Below are positions 8,891 through 17,618 of a stretch of 64,000 nucleotides of DNA, in pieces; position 1 is the stretch's first letter, and each line of letters begins with the position of its first letter. The stretch lies in assembly GCA_018141845.1 (NCBI GenBank), contig CP073340.1:413001-477000 (forward strand). Direction: 5' to 3'. The notes beneath the pieces were generated by a model. That model searched no databases and was not told where the DNA came from. It saw only the letters and a program-made list of their open reading frames with translations. Position numbers and translations under genes: made by a program. The DNA is from Lachnospiraceae bacterium oral taxon 096. GTDB lineage: Bacteria > Bacillota > Clostridia > Lachnospirales > Lachnospiraceae.

Positions 8891-9595
8891 CTATAATTTT
8901 AATCCCTTTAACAATGCACCTAAGTTTGTTGCAGCCTCTCCACTTTCCTTATAGTCAAATCTCTCTGTTGGTTCTTCGTTTGTGATCTCTCCCACAGCCT
9001 TTTCCAATGCCTTCTTTGAGAGGCTAATCTTTCCTTCTTTAATGCCAATGACCTTGACTTTAATCTCTTCTCCAACCTTTAATGCCGCTGCTGGATTTTT
9101 CACCCTATTATGTGAAATTTGAGAAATGTGCAATAATCCTGTCACATCATCATTTAATTTGACAAATGCACCATAGTCCTTGATATTCTCTACCACACCA
9201 GTGTAGACATCACCCTCACGAACAGCAGCCACAGCCTCTGCCTTCTTCTCCTGCTCTTTTGCACGCTCAATCTCTCTGTGGCTGAGCACCAATCGATTCT
9301 TCTCCTCATCTGCAGTAATCACAATGACCTCCAGACGCTTGTTGAGATAGCTGTTTAAATCTTCCACATAACTTGTCGACAATTGGCTTGCTGGGATGAA
9401 TGCTCTCTCTCCCTCAAGCTCTGTCACACAACCGCCATTGACAACTTCTGTAATCTTTACCTCAACGACTTGCTTTTCATCCTTCATCTTGGCAAGCAAA
9501 TCCCACTTGCCTGCATCTGGATCTTCATACTTTTTCCTATTTTTTAAGGACTCTTCAATTTCCTTTTCAAAATCCTTCATTGTCTCTTCTGCCAT
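8891..9595 (-). CDS. S1 RNA-binding domain protein (short RpsA-like)
   Basis: The 234-residue protein has two S1 (OB-fold) RNA-binding domains. The first lies at about residues 42-105 (VVEVKITEVVNGGCVTELEG). The second, canonical one lies at about 125-195 (GDVYTGVVENIKDYGAFVKL and GLLHISQIS). It resembles the truncated ribosomal protein S1-like proteins of Firmicutes and probably binds mRNA or the ribosome. It is not full-length S1. ATG at 9595 follows AAGGAGAAAAAG. A probable promoter for this gene lies between it and the divergent perR gene, but I could not fix its boxes. Confidence 0.85.
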   Translation of the reverse strand: MAEETMKDFEKEIEESLKNRKKYEDPDAGKWDLLAKMKDEKQVVEVKITEVVNGGCVTELEGERAFIPASQLSTSYVEDLNSYLNKRLEVIVITADEEKNRLVLSHREIERAKEQEKKAEAVAAVREGDVYTGVVENIKDYGAFVKLNDDVTGLLHISQISHNRVKNPAAALKVGEEIKVKVIGIKEGKISLSKKALEKAVGEITNEEPTERFDYKESGEAATNLGALLKGLKL

Positions 9596-9688
9596 CTTTT
9601 TCTCCTTCTCTGAAAAAACATTATTTGCTTATTATATCATATCTTTGCCTAGTTGGAAGTTTTTTCACAGAAAAAATACAGAAAGCGT

Positions 9689-9737
9689 TGACAAACCCTT
9701 ATCTTCCCCTATAAACTAAATAATAACTATTCTTATT
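9689..9737 (+). promoter_or_regulatory. perR promoter with Per/Fur-box-like inverted repeat
   Basis: TTGACA at 9689-9694 and TATAAA at 9711-9716 are 16 bp apart and read towards the PerR-type gene. An inverted repeat AATAA-N6-TTATT lies at 9722-9737, just downstream of the -10 box where a repressor would block initiation. This fits autoregulation by a Fur-family protein. Confidence 0.6.
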
Positions 9738-9758
9738 TTTATTGTATAGGAGAAAGAA

Positions 9759-10166
9759 ATGAAAACCTTAAATTACAGCCGCCAAAGAGAGGCGTTGATG
9801 AAATGCTTAGAAGGGCGTCGTGACCATCCGACTGCAGATGTACTCTTTCAATCTCTTCGAGAGGAAGATCCCAAAATCAGTTTGGCCACTGTCTATCGAA
9901 ATCTCAATCTTCTCACCAATGCTGGGAAAATCCGCAAAATTTCCTGTGGTGACGGCACAGAGCACTACGATTTTGTAACGGATGATCACTCCCATTTTAT
10001 TTGCAAGGAGTGTGGAAAGATCATTGATTTAACTATGCACCCAAGCAGTCGAACCCTTCATCGCTATGCAGAAAATAATGAAGAAATTTCTACAATAGAA
10101 GGGCACTCCTTGATTCTCTATGGCTATTGCAAAACCTGCCAAGAAAAAAGAAAAAAGACCTCATAA
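9759..10166 (+). CDS. perR: Fur-family transcriptional regulator, PerR-like
   Basis: The 135-residue protein has the Fur-family winged helix (ATVYRNLNLLTNAGKI near residues 47-62) and a C-terminal metal-binding dimer domain. Structural zinc cysteines are in CKECGK and CKTCQEK. The segment HYDFVTDDHSHF keeps an aspartate where Bacillus PerR has its peroxide-sensing Asp85, whereas Fur usually has glutamate, so a peroxide-responsive repressor is the best call. Its targets probably include oxidative-stress genes, perhaps the superoxide reductase pair at 37.5-38 kb, though no matching box was found there. AGGAGA lies upstream of the ATG. Confidence 0.82.
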   Translation: MKTLNYSRQREALMKCLEGRRDHPTADVLFQSLREEDPKISLATVYRNLNLLTNAGKIRKISCGDGTEHYDFVTDDHSHFICKECGKIIDLTMHPSSRTLHRYAENNEEISTIEGHSLILYGYCKTCQEKRKKTS

Positions 10167-10167
10167 C

Positions 10168-10206
10168 AAAAAAAGCACCGCAACTTTGCTTGCGATGCTT
10201 TTTTAT
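10168..10206. terminator. Bidirectional terminator between perR and the cell-wall-binding gene
   Basis: A hairpin with AGCA/TGCT and GCAA/TTGC stems has an A run on the left and a T run on the right. It can end both the perR transcript and the convergent minus-strand gene. Confidence 0.8.
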
Positions 10207-10214
10207 TACAAAAA

Positions 10215-10874
10215 CTAAGAAACATTATTTGACAGGTCACGAACCTTATTGTATCTTCCCAAAAATCCTCTAAAACCTGCACCAACAAATCCAAACAGCC
10301 CACCATTGTCTGTCACATCGATGCTGTCGCCATTGTAAGTAAACTTGATAAAACCGCCATCATCATTGGTAGCAATATATTGATTGCCATTTTTATACTT
10401 GACAGTTCCCGTAAATTCTCCTAGATGATATGGCAATGAGCTGTTTACTCCCTCTATCTTGACATAATCCATATCGCTGTCACTGTAATAGTCCACTTCC
10501 ATCTCTCCATCGATGACACCATGAATTTCATAAGTTCCATAGATCCAATTTTGTCTAAAACCGCCTGACTGCTTTTTCTGACCTCTAGTCTGTACAACTC
10601 CATCCGCTACCCAAGCACCATTGGCATCGACATAATAGCCATCTGGCGTGAGGGTATTCGTGAGAAGATATCCCCATTGATTAAAGTAATAACATTCATA
10701 CACGCCGTCATTGTTTCCGTCCAGCCAAACCCACTGTGACACTGGATAGGAGCCATCATCATACCTATACCACCATCCATCCTTTGCTGTAAGCCACGAA
10801 CCAGCAAAAGCAGTCAACGCAAAGGAACCTGACAATATCGCTGTCAATGCAAATGCCACGCCAAACTTTTTCAT
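10215..10874 (-). CDS. Secreted protein with cell-wall-binding repeats
   Basis: The 219-residue protein has a Sec signal peptide (MKKFGVAFALTAILSGSFALTAFAG, cleavage probably after AFA). It is followed by aromatic choline-binding-like repeats: GWWYRYDDGSYPVSQWVWLD, CYYFNQWGYLLTNT and GYYVDANGAWV. Such repeats bind teichoic-acid or other wall polymers non-covalently. The C-terminal half (about residues 100-219) has a beta-rich pattern with no catalytic motif I can recognise. Function beyond surface attachment is unknown. It is transcribed alone, with a terminator at 10168-10206. Confidence 0.8.
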   Translation of the reverse strand: MKKFGVAFALTAILSGSFALTAFAGSWLTAKDGWWYRYDDGSYPVSQWVWLDGNNDGVYECYYFNQWGYLLTNTLTPDGYYVDANGAWVADGVVQTRGQKKQSGGFRQNWIYGTYEIHGVIDGEMEVDYYSDSDMDYVKIEGVNSSLPYHLGEFTGTVKYKNGNQYIATNDDGGFIKFTYNGDSIDVTDNGGLFGFVGAGFRGFLGRYNKVRDLSNNVS

Positions 10875-11023
10875 ACTCTTTCCTCCTTTTTGATTATAAG
10901 TATACCTCGCCGTTTATTATAGTTACATATTAGCATTTACTCCATTCTTTTTCAATCTTTAATGGTATTTTTGTATATTTTATCTGTGTATTTCTTTCTT
11001 TTTTATTTATTTTCAACATACTA

Positions 11024-11064
11024 AGAGGAGGACTTCCAAGATGATATCTTGAAAGTCCTCCTCT
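11024..11064. terminator. Strong hairpin downstream of the TRAP operon
   Basis: Near-perfect 18-bp arms (AGAGGAGGACTT and AAGTCCTCCTCT at the base) lie about 28 bp past the TRAP permease stop. A short T run follows only on the plus strand. On the minus strand the tail is A-rich, so it may act as a transcript-end stabiliser as well as a terminator. Confidence 0.6.
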
Positions 11065-11091
11065 AAATTTTTGATTATGTTATTTATCCTT

Positions 11092-13011
11092 TCATACAGT
11101 TGCATTCACTGCATCCTGTGCTCTTTTGCTCTTGACCAACTGATAGATGGTAATTGCTGCAAAGAATACATATCCAATGATATCCGAGCGAATTCCTGGA
11201 TAGAGCATTGCCAATCCGACAACAATCGAAAGAATACGAAGTGCTGGATTTAACTTTGTCATATAAAATCCTGCGACACCCATGGAGACGCTAAAGATAC
11301 CCAATACTGCTGAAATAATAATGGTAACTACCGTAAGTGGGGTTGCTCCCACAAGAAGCATCGATGGATTCATGACAAAAATATATGGCACAATAAATGC
11401 GGCAATCGCCAACTTACATGCCTCAAATCCTGTCTTCATTGGGTTTGAACCTGCAATCGCACTTCCTGCATAGGCAGCCAATGCAACTGGAGGTGTAATA
11501 TCAGCAACAATACCAAAGTAGAATACAAACATATGTGCAGCCAATAAATTGACACCCATACCATCAATCAGAATTGGTGCACAAGTCGTGGCCATAATGA
11601 CATAAGTTGCTGTTGTTGGAATACCCATACCCAAAACAATACAAGAAAGCATGGTAAAGAATAATGCCAACAAGAGATTATTTCCTGCCACCTGAGTAAT
11701 GGTAGAAATCAAGGTCTGACCAAGTCCAGTCATTGTCACAACACCAGCAATAATACCTGCCACTGCACAAGCTACAGCAATAGAAACTACACTTCTTGCT
11801 GCGGCCTGCATGGCATCAAGTGCCTTTCCCGGTGTGATTCTTGTCTCCTTCTTAAACATACTAATGACAATCACAACAATCGTCGCAATCAGTGCGGCTC
11901 TTCCCATAGTGAAGCCATTCATAATCATCGCAACTAAGGCTACAAGTGGGAGTAAGAGATATCCATCTTTAAACAATAACTTAAAGAAATTTGGAAGCTC
12001 TGAGCGATCACTTCCCTTTAGTCCAAGATTCTTTGCTTCCAAGTGAACCATAATAAATACGCCACCAAAGTAAAGAATTGCAGGTAAAATTGCTGAAAGA
12101 ACAATGGTGGAATACTTAATTCCAGTTGTCTCTGCCATCAAAAATGCTGCTGCTCCCATAATTGGTGGCATAATCTGTCCACCTGTTGAAGATGCGGCCT
12201 CAACTGCACCCGCAAACTCTGGGCGATATCCTGTCTTTTTCATCATTGGAATTGTGATACTTCCTGTGGTTACCGTATTGGCCACAGAGCTACCTGAAAC
12301 CATTCCACAAAGAGCGGAGGAAATCACGGCCACCTTTGCAGGACCACCACTAGATGCACCTGCAATGGAGTTGGCAATCGAGATGAAGAAATCAGAAATA
12401 CCCGATCGCTCCAAAAATGCACCAAAAATAATAAACATCACAATATAGGTGATGCAGGCAGAAATTGGAGTTCCAATGACACCTTCTGTGGTATAAAAGA
12501 GATTGTAGAGAATCTTTCTAAATGGAATTCCTGCAAATCCCGCATAGGCAAGAAAGGCTACTACTACAACAATAATCGGAATACCCACACTTCTTCTACA
12601 AGCCTCAAGTAGGATCAAAATACCAACAACGGCAACAATCATATCCATTTGATGAATTCGTCCTGCACTATTGATAATGCGGTTGGCATGAACTACAAAG
12701 TAAAAATAGCTGGCTGCACCAACAACTGCGAGCACCATATCATACCAAGGCATAAAATTGACTTTATTTAAGTGACTCTTCTTCGCTGGATAGACAAAGA
12801 AGGTTAGGAAAATGACACAGCCCACAAATAGCGTTCTTCCCACACGCACATCCCACATGGCAAACATATTCATATAAATGCCAAAGACAGAAAATGCAGC
12901 GAGCAAAATCAAGACAACCCATCTCAATTTTCCATCAAACACTCTGACATTTGACTCTTTATCATATTTTTTCATAATCTCATCGAGATTCTTCTCTACT
13001 TCCGTATTCAT
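11092..13011 (-). CDS. TRAP transporter fused permease (4TM/12TM, TAXI type)
   Basis: This 639-residue integral membrane protein is the fused small and large permease of a tripartite ATP-independent periplasmic transporter of the TAXI class, which couples uptake to an ion gradient. The first 180 residues hold about four helices. The remainder carries the DctM-like core, with features such as SGISDFFISIANSIAGASSGGPAKVA and GMGIPTTATYVIM. It follows the TAXI binding protein and a DUF1850 gene on the same strand, the standard order for this class. The substrate is unknown; relatives include glutamate and other dicarboxylate carriers. The gene is complete. Confidence 0.9.
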   Translation of the reverse strand: MNTEVEKNLDEIMKKYDKESNVRVFDGKLRWVVLILLAAFSVFGIYMNMFAMWDVRVGRTLFVGCVIFLTFFVYPAKKSHLNKVNFMPWYDMVLAVVGAASYFYFVVHANRIINSAGRIHQMDMIVAVVGILILLEACRRSVGIPIIVVVVAFLAYAGFAGIPFRKILYNLFYTTEGVIGTPISACITYIVMFIIFGAFLERSGISDFFISIANSIAGASSGGPAKVAVISSALCGMVSGSSVANTVTTGSITIPMMKKTGYRPEFAGAVEAASSTGGQIMPPIMGAAAFLMAETTGIKYSTIVLSAILPAILYFGGVFIMVHLEAKNLGLKGSDRSELPNFFKLLFKDGYLLLPLVALVAMIMNGFTMGRAALIATIVVIVISMFKKETRITPGKALDAMQAAARSVVSIAVACAVAGIIAGVVTMTGLGQTLISTITQVAGNNLLLALFFTMLSCIVLGMGIPTTATYVIMATTCAPILIDGMGVNLLAAHMFVFYFGIVADITPPVALAAYAGSAIAGSNPMKTGFEACKLAIAAFIVPYIFVMNPSMLLVGATPLTVVTIIISAVLGIFSVSMGVAGFYMTKLNPALRILSIVVGLAMLYPGIRSDIIGYVFFAAITIYQLVKSKRAQDAVNATV

Positions 13012-13020
13012 ACTTCCTCC

Positions 13021-13485
13021 TTACTCGACAGAAAAGGTAACTTCTGCTCCCCGTCCACAGATGTCCCTCAAGCTATAGATCCTTTGATTCACTTTAAGGG
13101 TGTGGTCGCTGACCATTCCCACAACATAGATGAGTGGATTCATCTTTTGATGAAAGCCACTGATCAACATTCCACCATCTGGCGTATACTCTAGTTTTTG
13201 ACCATCCTCTAGCTCCGTTTGAACACCTGCACCAAAATCAAAATACTTGGTCTTGATCACATAGATGTCTTTGCCATGAATTTCATAGTAGTCTGTCAAT
13301 GGACTCTTGTGCACCGAGTGGATAAAGGTCACAGAAAATTGCGTCCCATCCCAAACAGGGACTTTCAAAAAGATTTGTCCATTCTCTCCAGAAAGAACAA
13401 GTGTTTTCGTTATAAGAACACAATAGCAACAAAGTAACGCTGTCGCAATACCTAGCAGTATGCACGGCAGCGTTCTTTCCTTCAT
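13021..13485 (-). CDS. DUF1850 protein of the TAXI-TRAP locus
   Basis: The 154-residue protein has one N-terminal membrane segment (about residues 8-32) and an extracytoplasmic beta-rich domain. The phrases VTFIHSVHKSPLTDYYEI and FDFGAGVQTELEDG fit the DUF1850 family, which is regularly encoded between TAXI binding proteins and fused TRAP permeases. Its role is not established, but it is presumably a transporter accessory. It shares a base with the stop of the binding-protein gene and lies 9 bp from the permease gene. Confidence 0.78.
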   Translation of the reverse strand: MKERTLPCILLGIATALLCCYCVLITKTLVLSGENGQIFLKVPVWDGTQFSVTFIHSVHKSPLTDYYEIHGKDIYVIKTKYFDFGAGVQTELEDGQKLEYTPDGGMLISGFHQKMNPLIYVVGMVSDHTLKVNQRIYSLRDICGRGAEVTFSVE

Positions 13486-14534
13486 TATTTCATTGCTCCA
13501 ACTTCTTTATAGTACTTTTGTGCACCTGGATGGAATGGAATGGTAATTCCTTCTACGGCAAACTTTGGATCGAGCTGCTCAGCCTTTGCATGAGCAATTT
13601 TACTCTTGTTTTCAAAAATGGCCTTGGTCATCTGGTATACGGTGTCCTCATCGAGTTTATCCGATACAATAAAGGTTGCCTTTACTGCAGCTGATGTCAC
13701 CTCGTTGTCCACGCCCTTATAAGTACCTGCTGGAATCTTATACTCGGTGTAGAATGGATACTTGCTCTTTAATACTTGCATCTTATCTTCATCCACACTC
13801 AATACATGAATGCTATTGGTTGTGGCAAGCTCAACAACGGCTGTTGTTGGTGCACCAGCCACACAGAAGAAAGCATCAATCTTTCCATCTTTTAGTGCCT
13901 CTGCACTGTCGCCAAAGCTTAAGTTTTGTACCTTGATGTCATTAAAACTTAGTCCATAGGCATCCAATAACTGGCGAGCATTAAACTCTGTACCTGATCC
14001 TGCATCGCCGACAGAAACGGTCTTGCCCTTTAAATCAGCAATCGAGTTAATAGAAGAGTTTGCTACAACCTGAACGACTTCGGAATATGCTCCGCCCAAT
14101 GCAGAAAATCCCTTGCTTGGACCATCCTTTTCAAAGAGATCTGTTCCCTTATAAGCATAATCGGCAACATCATTTTGAACTAAGGCCATATCTGCCTCGC
14201 CGTCCACAATCTCAAAAATATTTGCCTTTGACGCACCTGAGGAATGTACAGTCAATGAGATATCTGGAAGAACCTCTTGCAATGTCTGTGAAATGACACC
14301 GCCGTAAGCATAGTAGGTACCTGTTGTTCCACCAGTGGCAAATCGAATCTTCTTTGCATTTTTATTGTCCGTAGTCTTTGCTGCTGATGAAGCTGCATCT
14401 TTATTGTCAGTACTCTTTGCTGTCGATGAAGCTGCATCTTTTGTGTTAGTTGTGTTTGTACTATTTCCACAACCTGCGAGCGAAACCGCAGCGATAAGTG
14501 CAAGTGCTGCAAAAACTTTCTTTGTCATTTTCAT
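13485..14534 (-). CDS. TAXI-family TRAP solute-binding lipoprotein
   Basis: This 349-residue protein binds the substrate outside the membrane and hands it to the TRAP permease. It has a lipobox (VSLAGCGNS, cysteine at about 22) and a Ser/Thr/Lys/Asn-rich linker containing two 13-residue repeats (KDAASSTAKSTDN and KDAASSAAKTTDN). The TAXI domain starts at KKIRFATGGTTGTYYAYGG. The tail HPGAQKYYKEVGAMK is typical of the family. The linker repeat is a 39-bp tandem duplication at about 14360-14440 and probably spans the cell wall. A promoter is visible at 14578-14607. Confidence 0.9.
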   Translation of the reverse strand: MKMTKKVFAALALIAAVSLAGCGNSTNTTNTKDAASSTAKSTDNKDAASSAAKTTDNKNAKKIRFATGGTTGTYYAYGGVISQTLQEVLPDISLTVHSSGASKANIFEIVDGEADMALVQNDVADYAYKGTDLFEKDGPSKGFSALGGAYSEVVQVVANSSINSIADLKGKTVSVGDAGSGTEFNARQLLDAYGLSFNDIKVQNLSFGDSAEALKDGKIDAFFCVAGAPTTAVVELATTNSIHVLSVDEDKMQVLKSKYPFYTEYKIPAGTYKGVDNEVTSAAVKATFIVSDKLDEDTVYQMTKAIFENKSKIAHAKAEQLDPKFAVEGITIPFHPGAQKYYKEVGAMK

Positions 14535-14577
14535 ATTATTTCCTCCCTAAACCAAAACCTTGTACGAATTTGTGTAC

Positions 14578-14607
14578 AGTATAGGAGGAAAGTCTCACAA
14601 AATCCAA
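14578..14607 (-). promoter_or_regulatory. Promoter of the TAXI-TRAP operon
   Basis: Reading on the minus strand, TTGGAT (14602-14607) and TATACT (14578-14583) are separated by 18 bp and lie about 45 bp upstream of the binding-protein start codon. Confidence 0.6.
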
Positions 14608-14656
14608 CACATTTTTTTCACAGTTTCACAACTTTTTAGTTGTTACTTTTCTTTTT

Positions 14657-16009
14657 CTAAACCTTTTCTTTTCTACTAAGACTTCGCCACACCGTCAAAA
14701 GCATTGTCACATAGCAGGCAATTCCTCCCACATAATTGCTGATTGGCTCTGCATAAAATACGCCGTGCACCCCCATAAAATGCGGCAAAATAATGGTCAT
14801 TGGCACAACAATAATTACCTTTCTCAATAAACTAAAAAAGATAGAAAATTTGCTATAGCCAAGAGCCACAAAGATGGACTGACCACAAAATTGAAGACTC
14901 ATCATAAAAAATCCCATAAAAAAGATGCGAAGGCTGGGAATGGTTGTTGCAACTAAGATTTCATCCTTAGTAAAGAGTCGAATAAAAAATTCTGGAAAAT
15001 GGCTGACCATCAGCCAAGCAAGCACGGTATAACCTCCACCCAAAATGCTGACAAATCGTATACCTTCCTTTACTCTTTTATACTGTTTTGCACCAAAATT
15101 AAATCCCAGCACAGGCTGTGCACCATAGGTAATTCCCTGCACAACCAAAGTAAAAATTTCTCGCAAGGAATTAATAATGGTCATTGCTCCCACAAAGACA
15201 TCACCACCATATTGGCGGAGCGTGGCATTGCACACAATCTGTGTCAAGGAATTGGTCACTCCCATGGTAAATCCCGAAAGCCCTAGGCCAAGAACTTGCT
15301 TGATTATAGTAAAATCATTGACAAGCATATATTTTCTTTGAATCGTGTACATTGGCTGTTTTCCTGTTAAAAACAGCATAACCCAGAGAAAACTTAAAAA
15401 TTGGCTGATGACTGTGGCAATGGCCGCTCCTCTCACTCCCAAATGCAATCCAAAAATAAAAATTGGATCAAGAATACTATTGGCAACAGCCCCCACAACC
15501 GTTGTCGCCATTCCAACCCTACTAAATCCCTGTGCATTAATAAAGGCATTCATTCCACTGCTGACCATAGTAAATATTGTTCCCAGCAAATAAATAACTA
15601 AATATTGACTGGCGTAGACATAGGTCGCCTCTGATGCACCAAAGGCAAATAAAATTGGACGCATAAAAATGTAAAAAATCAACATCATCAAAATTGCTGT
15701 AAAAATCAACATGGAAAAGCAGTTGCCAAGAAGTTTTTTTGCTTTTTCATGATTTCCCCTTCCTCGCTCAATGGAGCAAAGTGGTGCTCCTCCACTAGAA
15801 AACAAAAAGCCAAATGCTGAAATAATGGAAATAATAGGAAATGTCAGCCCCACTCCTGTCAGAGCTAAACTTGCATCCTTTGCCATATGCCCAATGTAGA
15901 TTCTATCCACCAGATTATAGAGAACTTGGACCAATTGGGCAATTGTGTAGGGAATAGCCATACTCAAGATATTGGAGGAGACGCTCCCCTTAGAAAAATC
16001 ATTTTTCAT
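14657..16009 (-). CDS. MATE family efflux transporter
   Basis: The roughly 450-residue protein has about twelve hydrophobic segments and the MATE layout of two homologous six-helix halves. It begins MKNDFSKGSVSSNILSMAIPYTIAQLVQVLYNLVDRIYIGHM. Such transporters export cationic drugs or metabolites using a sodium or proton gradient. I placed the start at 16009 because AGGAGGATAAAGAGG lies directly upstream. A longer in-frame reading to 16084 adds a basic leader without a ribosome site. The gene seems to be transcribed alone. Confidence 0.87.
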   Translation of the reverse strand: MKNDFSKGSVSSNILSMAIPYTIAQLVQVLYNLVDRIYIGHMAKDASLALTGVGLTFPIISIISAFGFLFSSGGAPLCSIERGRGNHEKAKKLLGNCFSMLIFTAILMMLIFYIFMRPILFAFGASEATYVYASQYLVIYLLGTIFTMVSSGMNAFINAQGFSRVGMATTVVGAVANSILDPIFIFGLHLGVRGAAIATVISQFLSFLWVMLFLTGKQPMYTIQRKYMLVNDFTIIKQVLGLGLSGFTMGVTNSLTQIVCNATLRQYGGDVFVGAMTIINSLREIFTLVVQGITYGAQPVLGFNFGAKQYKRVKEGIRFVSILGGGYTVLAWLMVSHFPEFFIRLFTKDEILVATTIPSLRIFFMGFFMMSLQFCGQSIFVALGYSKFSIFFSLLRKVIIVVPMTIILPHFMGVHGVFYAEPISNYVGGIACYVTMLLTVWRSLSRKEKV

Positions 16010-16113
16010 TTTTATCCTCTTTATCCTCCTCTTTTTTCTCTCTATCATAGCAAAGATAGACCTAAAAAAATAGTGCACAGCCACTGCCGTACACTATCTT
16101 TCACACTATTTTT

Positions 16114-17016
16114 CTAATTTTCTATCTTTGTCTTTTCGTTGAGTTCCGCAAATTCTGTCACCATACTTGCTAAGTTTTGTACATTGCTTGGAATAATAAT
16201 CTTGGTTGCCCTTCCATCCGCAATCTTCTCAAAACTCTCCAGTCCACGAAGAGCAAGCACTTCCTTGGTTGGATGTGACTCATTTAATAGCTTTAATGCC
16301 TCGGCCTTTGCCCTTTGCACCTCAAGAATCGCCTGTGCCTGACCTTGTGCCTTTTGAATGGCCGTCTCTTTTTCTGCCTCTGCATTTAATATCGCTGCCT
16401 GCTTGGCACCTTCAGCAATCAAAATGGCACTCTCCTTCTTTGCCTGTGCCTCAAGAATATTCGCCCTCTTCTCGCGCTCTGCCTTCATTTCCTTCTCCAT
16501 TGCCACACGAATATCCTCTGGCGGAAGAATGCTCTTTAGCTCCACTCGATTGACCTTAATTCCCCATGGATCAGTTGCCTCATCAAGTTCCGCACGCATT
16601 GCTGTGTTAATCGTATCTCTAGAGGTCAAAGTCTGATCGACCGTCATATCACCAATAATATTTCTCAATGTCGTCGCTGTCAAATTTTCAATGGCAGAAA
16701 TCGGTCGCTCAACACCATAGGTATATAACTTTGCATCCGTCACCTGATAGTAGACAATGGTATCAATTTGCATCGTCGCATTGTCCTTGGTAATCACTGG
16801 CTGAGGTGGAAAATCAACCACTTGCTCCTTCAATGAAATAATCTTTGCCACATTATCAATAAATGGGATAATTAAATGTAGTCCTGACTTTAATGTCTGA
16901 TGATATTCTCCAAATCTTTGTACCACATACGCCTTTGACTCAGGCACAATCTTCATACAACGAAATACAATAATGAGTGCAATGACAATTAAAATAACAA
17001 ATATCGCTAATGGCAT
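16114..17016 (-). CDS. SPFH/band 7 (stomatin/QmcA-like) protein
   Basis: This 300-residue membrane-associated scaffold protein has an N-terminal transmembrane helix (residues 2-20), a band 7 domain starting at VPESKAYVVQRFGEYHQTLKSG, and a long Ala/Glu/Lys-rich coiled coil (about residues 165-250, with repeated AEKETAIQKAQGQ-type phrases). Family members form oligomers in lipid microdomains. It lies 1 bp from an NfeD-family gene, the usual partner of SPFH proteins. That pairing supports a role in membrane organisation or membrane protein quality control. Confidence 0.88.
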   Translation of the reverse strand: MPLAIFVILIVIALIIVFRCMKIVPESKAYVVQRFGEYHQTLKSGLHLIIPFIDNVAKIISLKEQVVDFPPQPVITKDNATMQIDTIVYYQVTDAKLYTYGVERPISAIENLTATTLRNIIGDMTVDQTLTSRDTINTAMRAELDEATDPWGIKVNRVELKSILPPEDIRVAMEKEMKAEREKRANILEAQAKKESAILIAEGAKQAAILNAEAEKETAIQKAQGQAQAILEVQRAKAEALKLLNESHPTKEVLALRGLESFEKIADGRATKIIIPSNVQNLASMVTEFAELNEKTKIEN

Positions 17017-17017
17017 T

Positions 17018-17425
17018 CTACTCTCCTCCTCGCTCTAATACAATTTTATTTCCCTCAAAGTGATCAATAAAAGCACTCTCTCCGTCTCTATATTCTTCCT
17101 TCGCAAGGGCACTCCAAATTCCTCCCTTATATCGGACTTCATACAGAAATAGTTCTCCGTCTTTGCCTAAGCTTTTTGTCACCTTGACCTCTTCCTTTGG
17201 AAGAGCATCTTTTGTGTGAAACACATTGTTGCAAAATGGTTTAAAAACCAAAATAAAAATAAGGGACAAAATGGCAAAGACGACAAGTTGAATGGAAAAA
17301 TTAAAAATGAATAAACTCAATCCCACCATAATCAGTGCGGCCAGTGCAAACCAAACAGAAACCATTGCGGGAATAATCGCCTCCACAATCAAGCAGATTG
17401 CACATATAATCCCCCACATCAACAT
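17018..17425 (-). CDS. NfeD-family membrane protein
   Basis: The short NfeD form (135 residues) has about three membrane helices in the first 70 residues and a C-terminal soluble OB-fold-like domain (GKDGELFLYEVRYKGGIWSALAKEEYRDGESA). There is no ClpP-like protease domain. It is immediately upstream of the SPFH gene and almost certainly translated from the same mRNA. AGGTGAGC lies upstream of the ATG. Confidence 0.85.
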   Translation of the reverse strand: MLMWGIICAICLIVEAIIPAMVSVWFALAALIMVGLSLFIFNFSIQLVVFAILSLIFILVFKPFCNNVFHTKDALPKEEVKVTKSLGKDGELFLYEVRYKGGIWSALAKEEYRDGESAFIDHFEGNKIVLERGGE

Positions 17426-17505
17426 ATGCTCACCTCCTATGTTTAGGATTATATCATAAATCTAAGATGAATTTCTATTATTTTTTTAACATTATTCTGA
17501 TTTTT

Positions 17506-17520
17506 TTGTTAAATTATCAA
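17506..17520. promoter_or_regulatory. Imperfect palindrome upstream of aldehyde dehydrogenase
   Basis: TTGTTAAATTATCAA is an inverted repeat with one mismatch between seven-base arms. It resembles half of a Rex-type operator but lacks the usual four-base spacer, so the regulator is not clear. Confidence 0.35.
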
Positions 17521-17569
17521 CTTTTTATAAATCTATAGCATTTATTTTTATTTTGTGCTACTATTAATC

Positions 17570-17586
17570 CATAGTAATTTACTATG
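17570..17586. promoter_or_regulatory. Perfect palindrome in the aldehyde dehydrogenase leader
   Basis: CATAGTAATTTACTATG is a perfect inverted repeat with eight-base arms around one central base. It ends 32 bp before the ATG, a good place for a repressor site. The cognate regulator is not known. Confidence 0.5.
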
Positions 17587-17618
17587 AATTAAATTTTTGA
17601 TTTGAAAGGAGTCAAACT

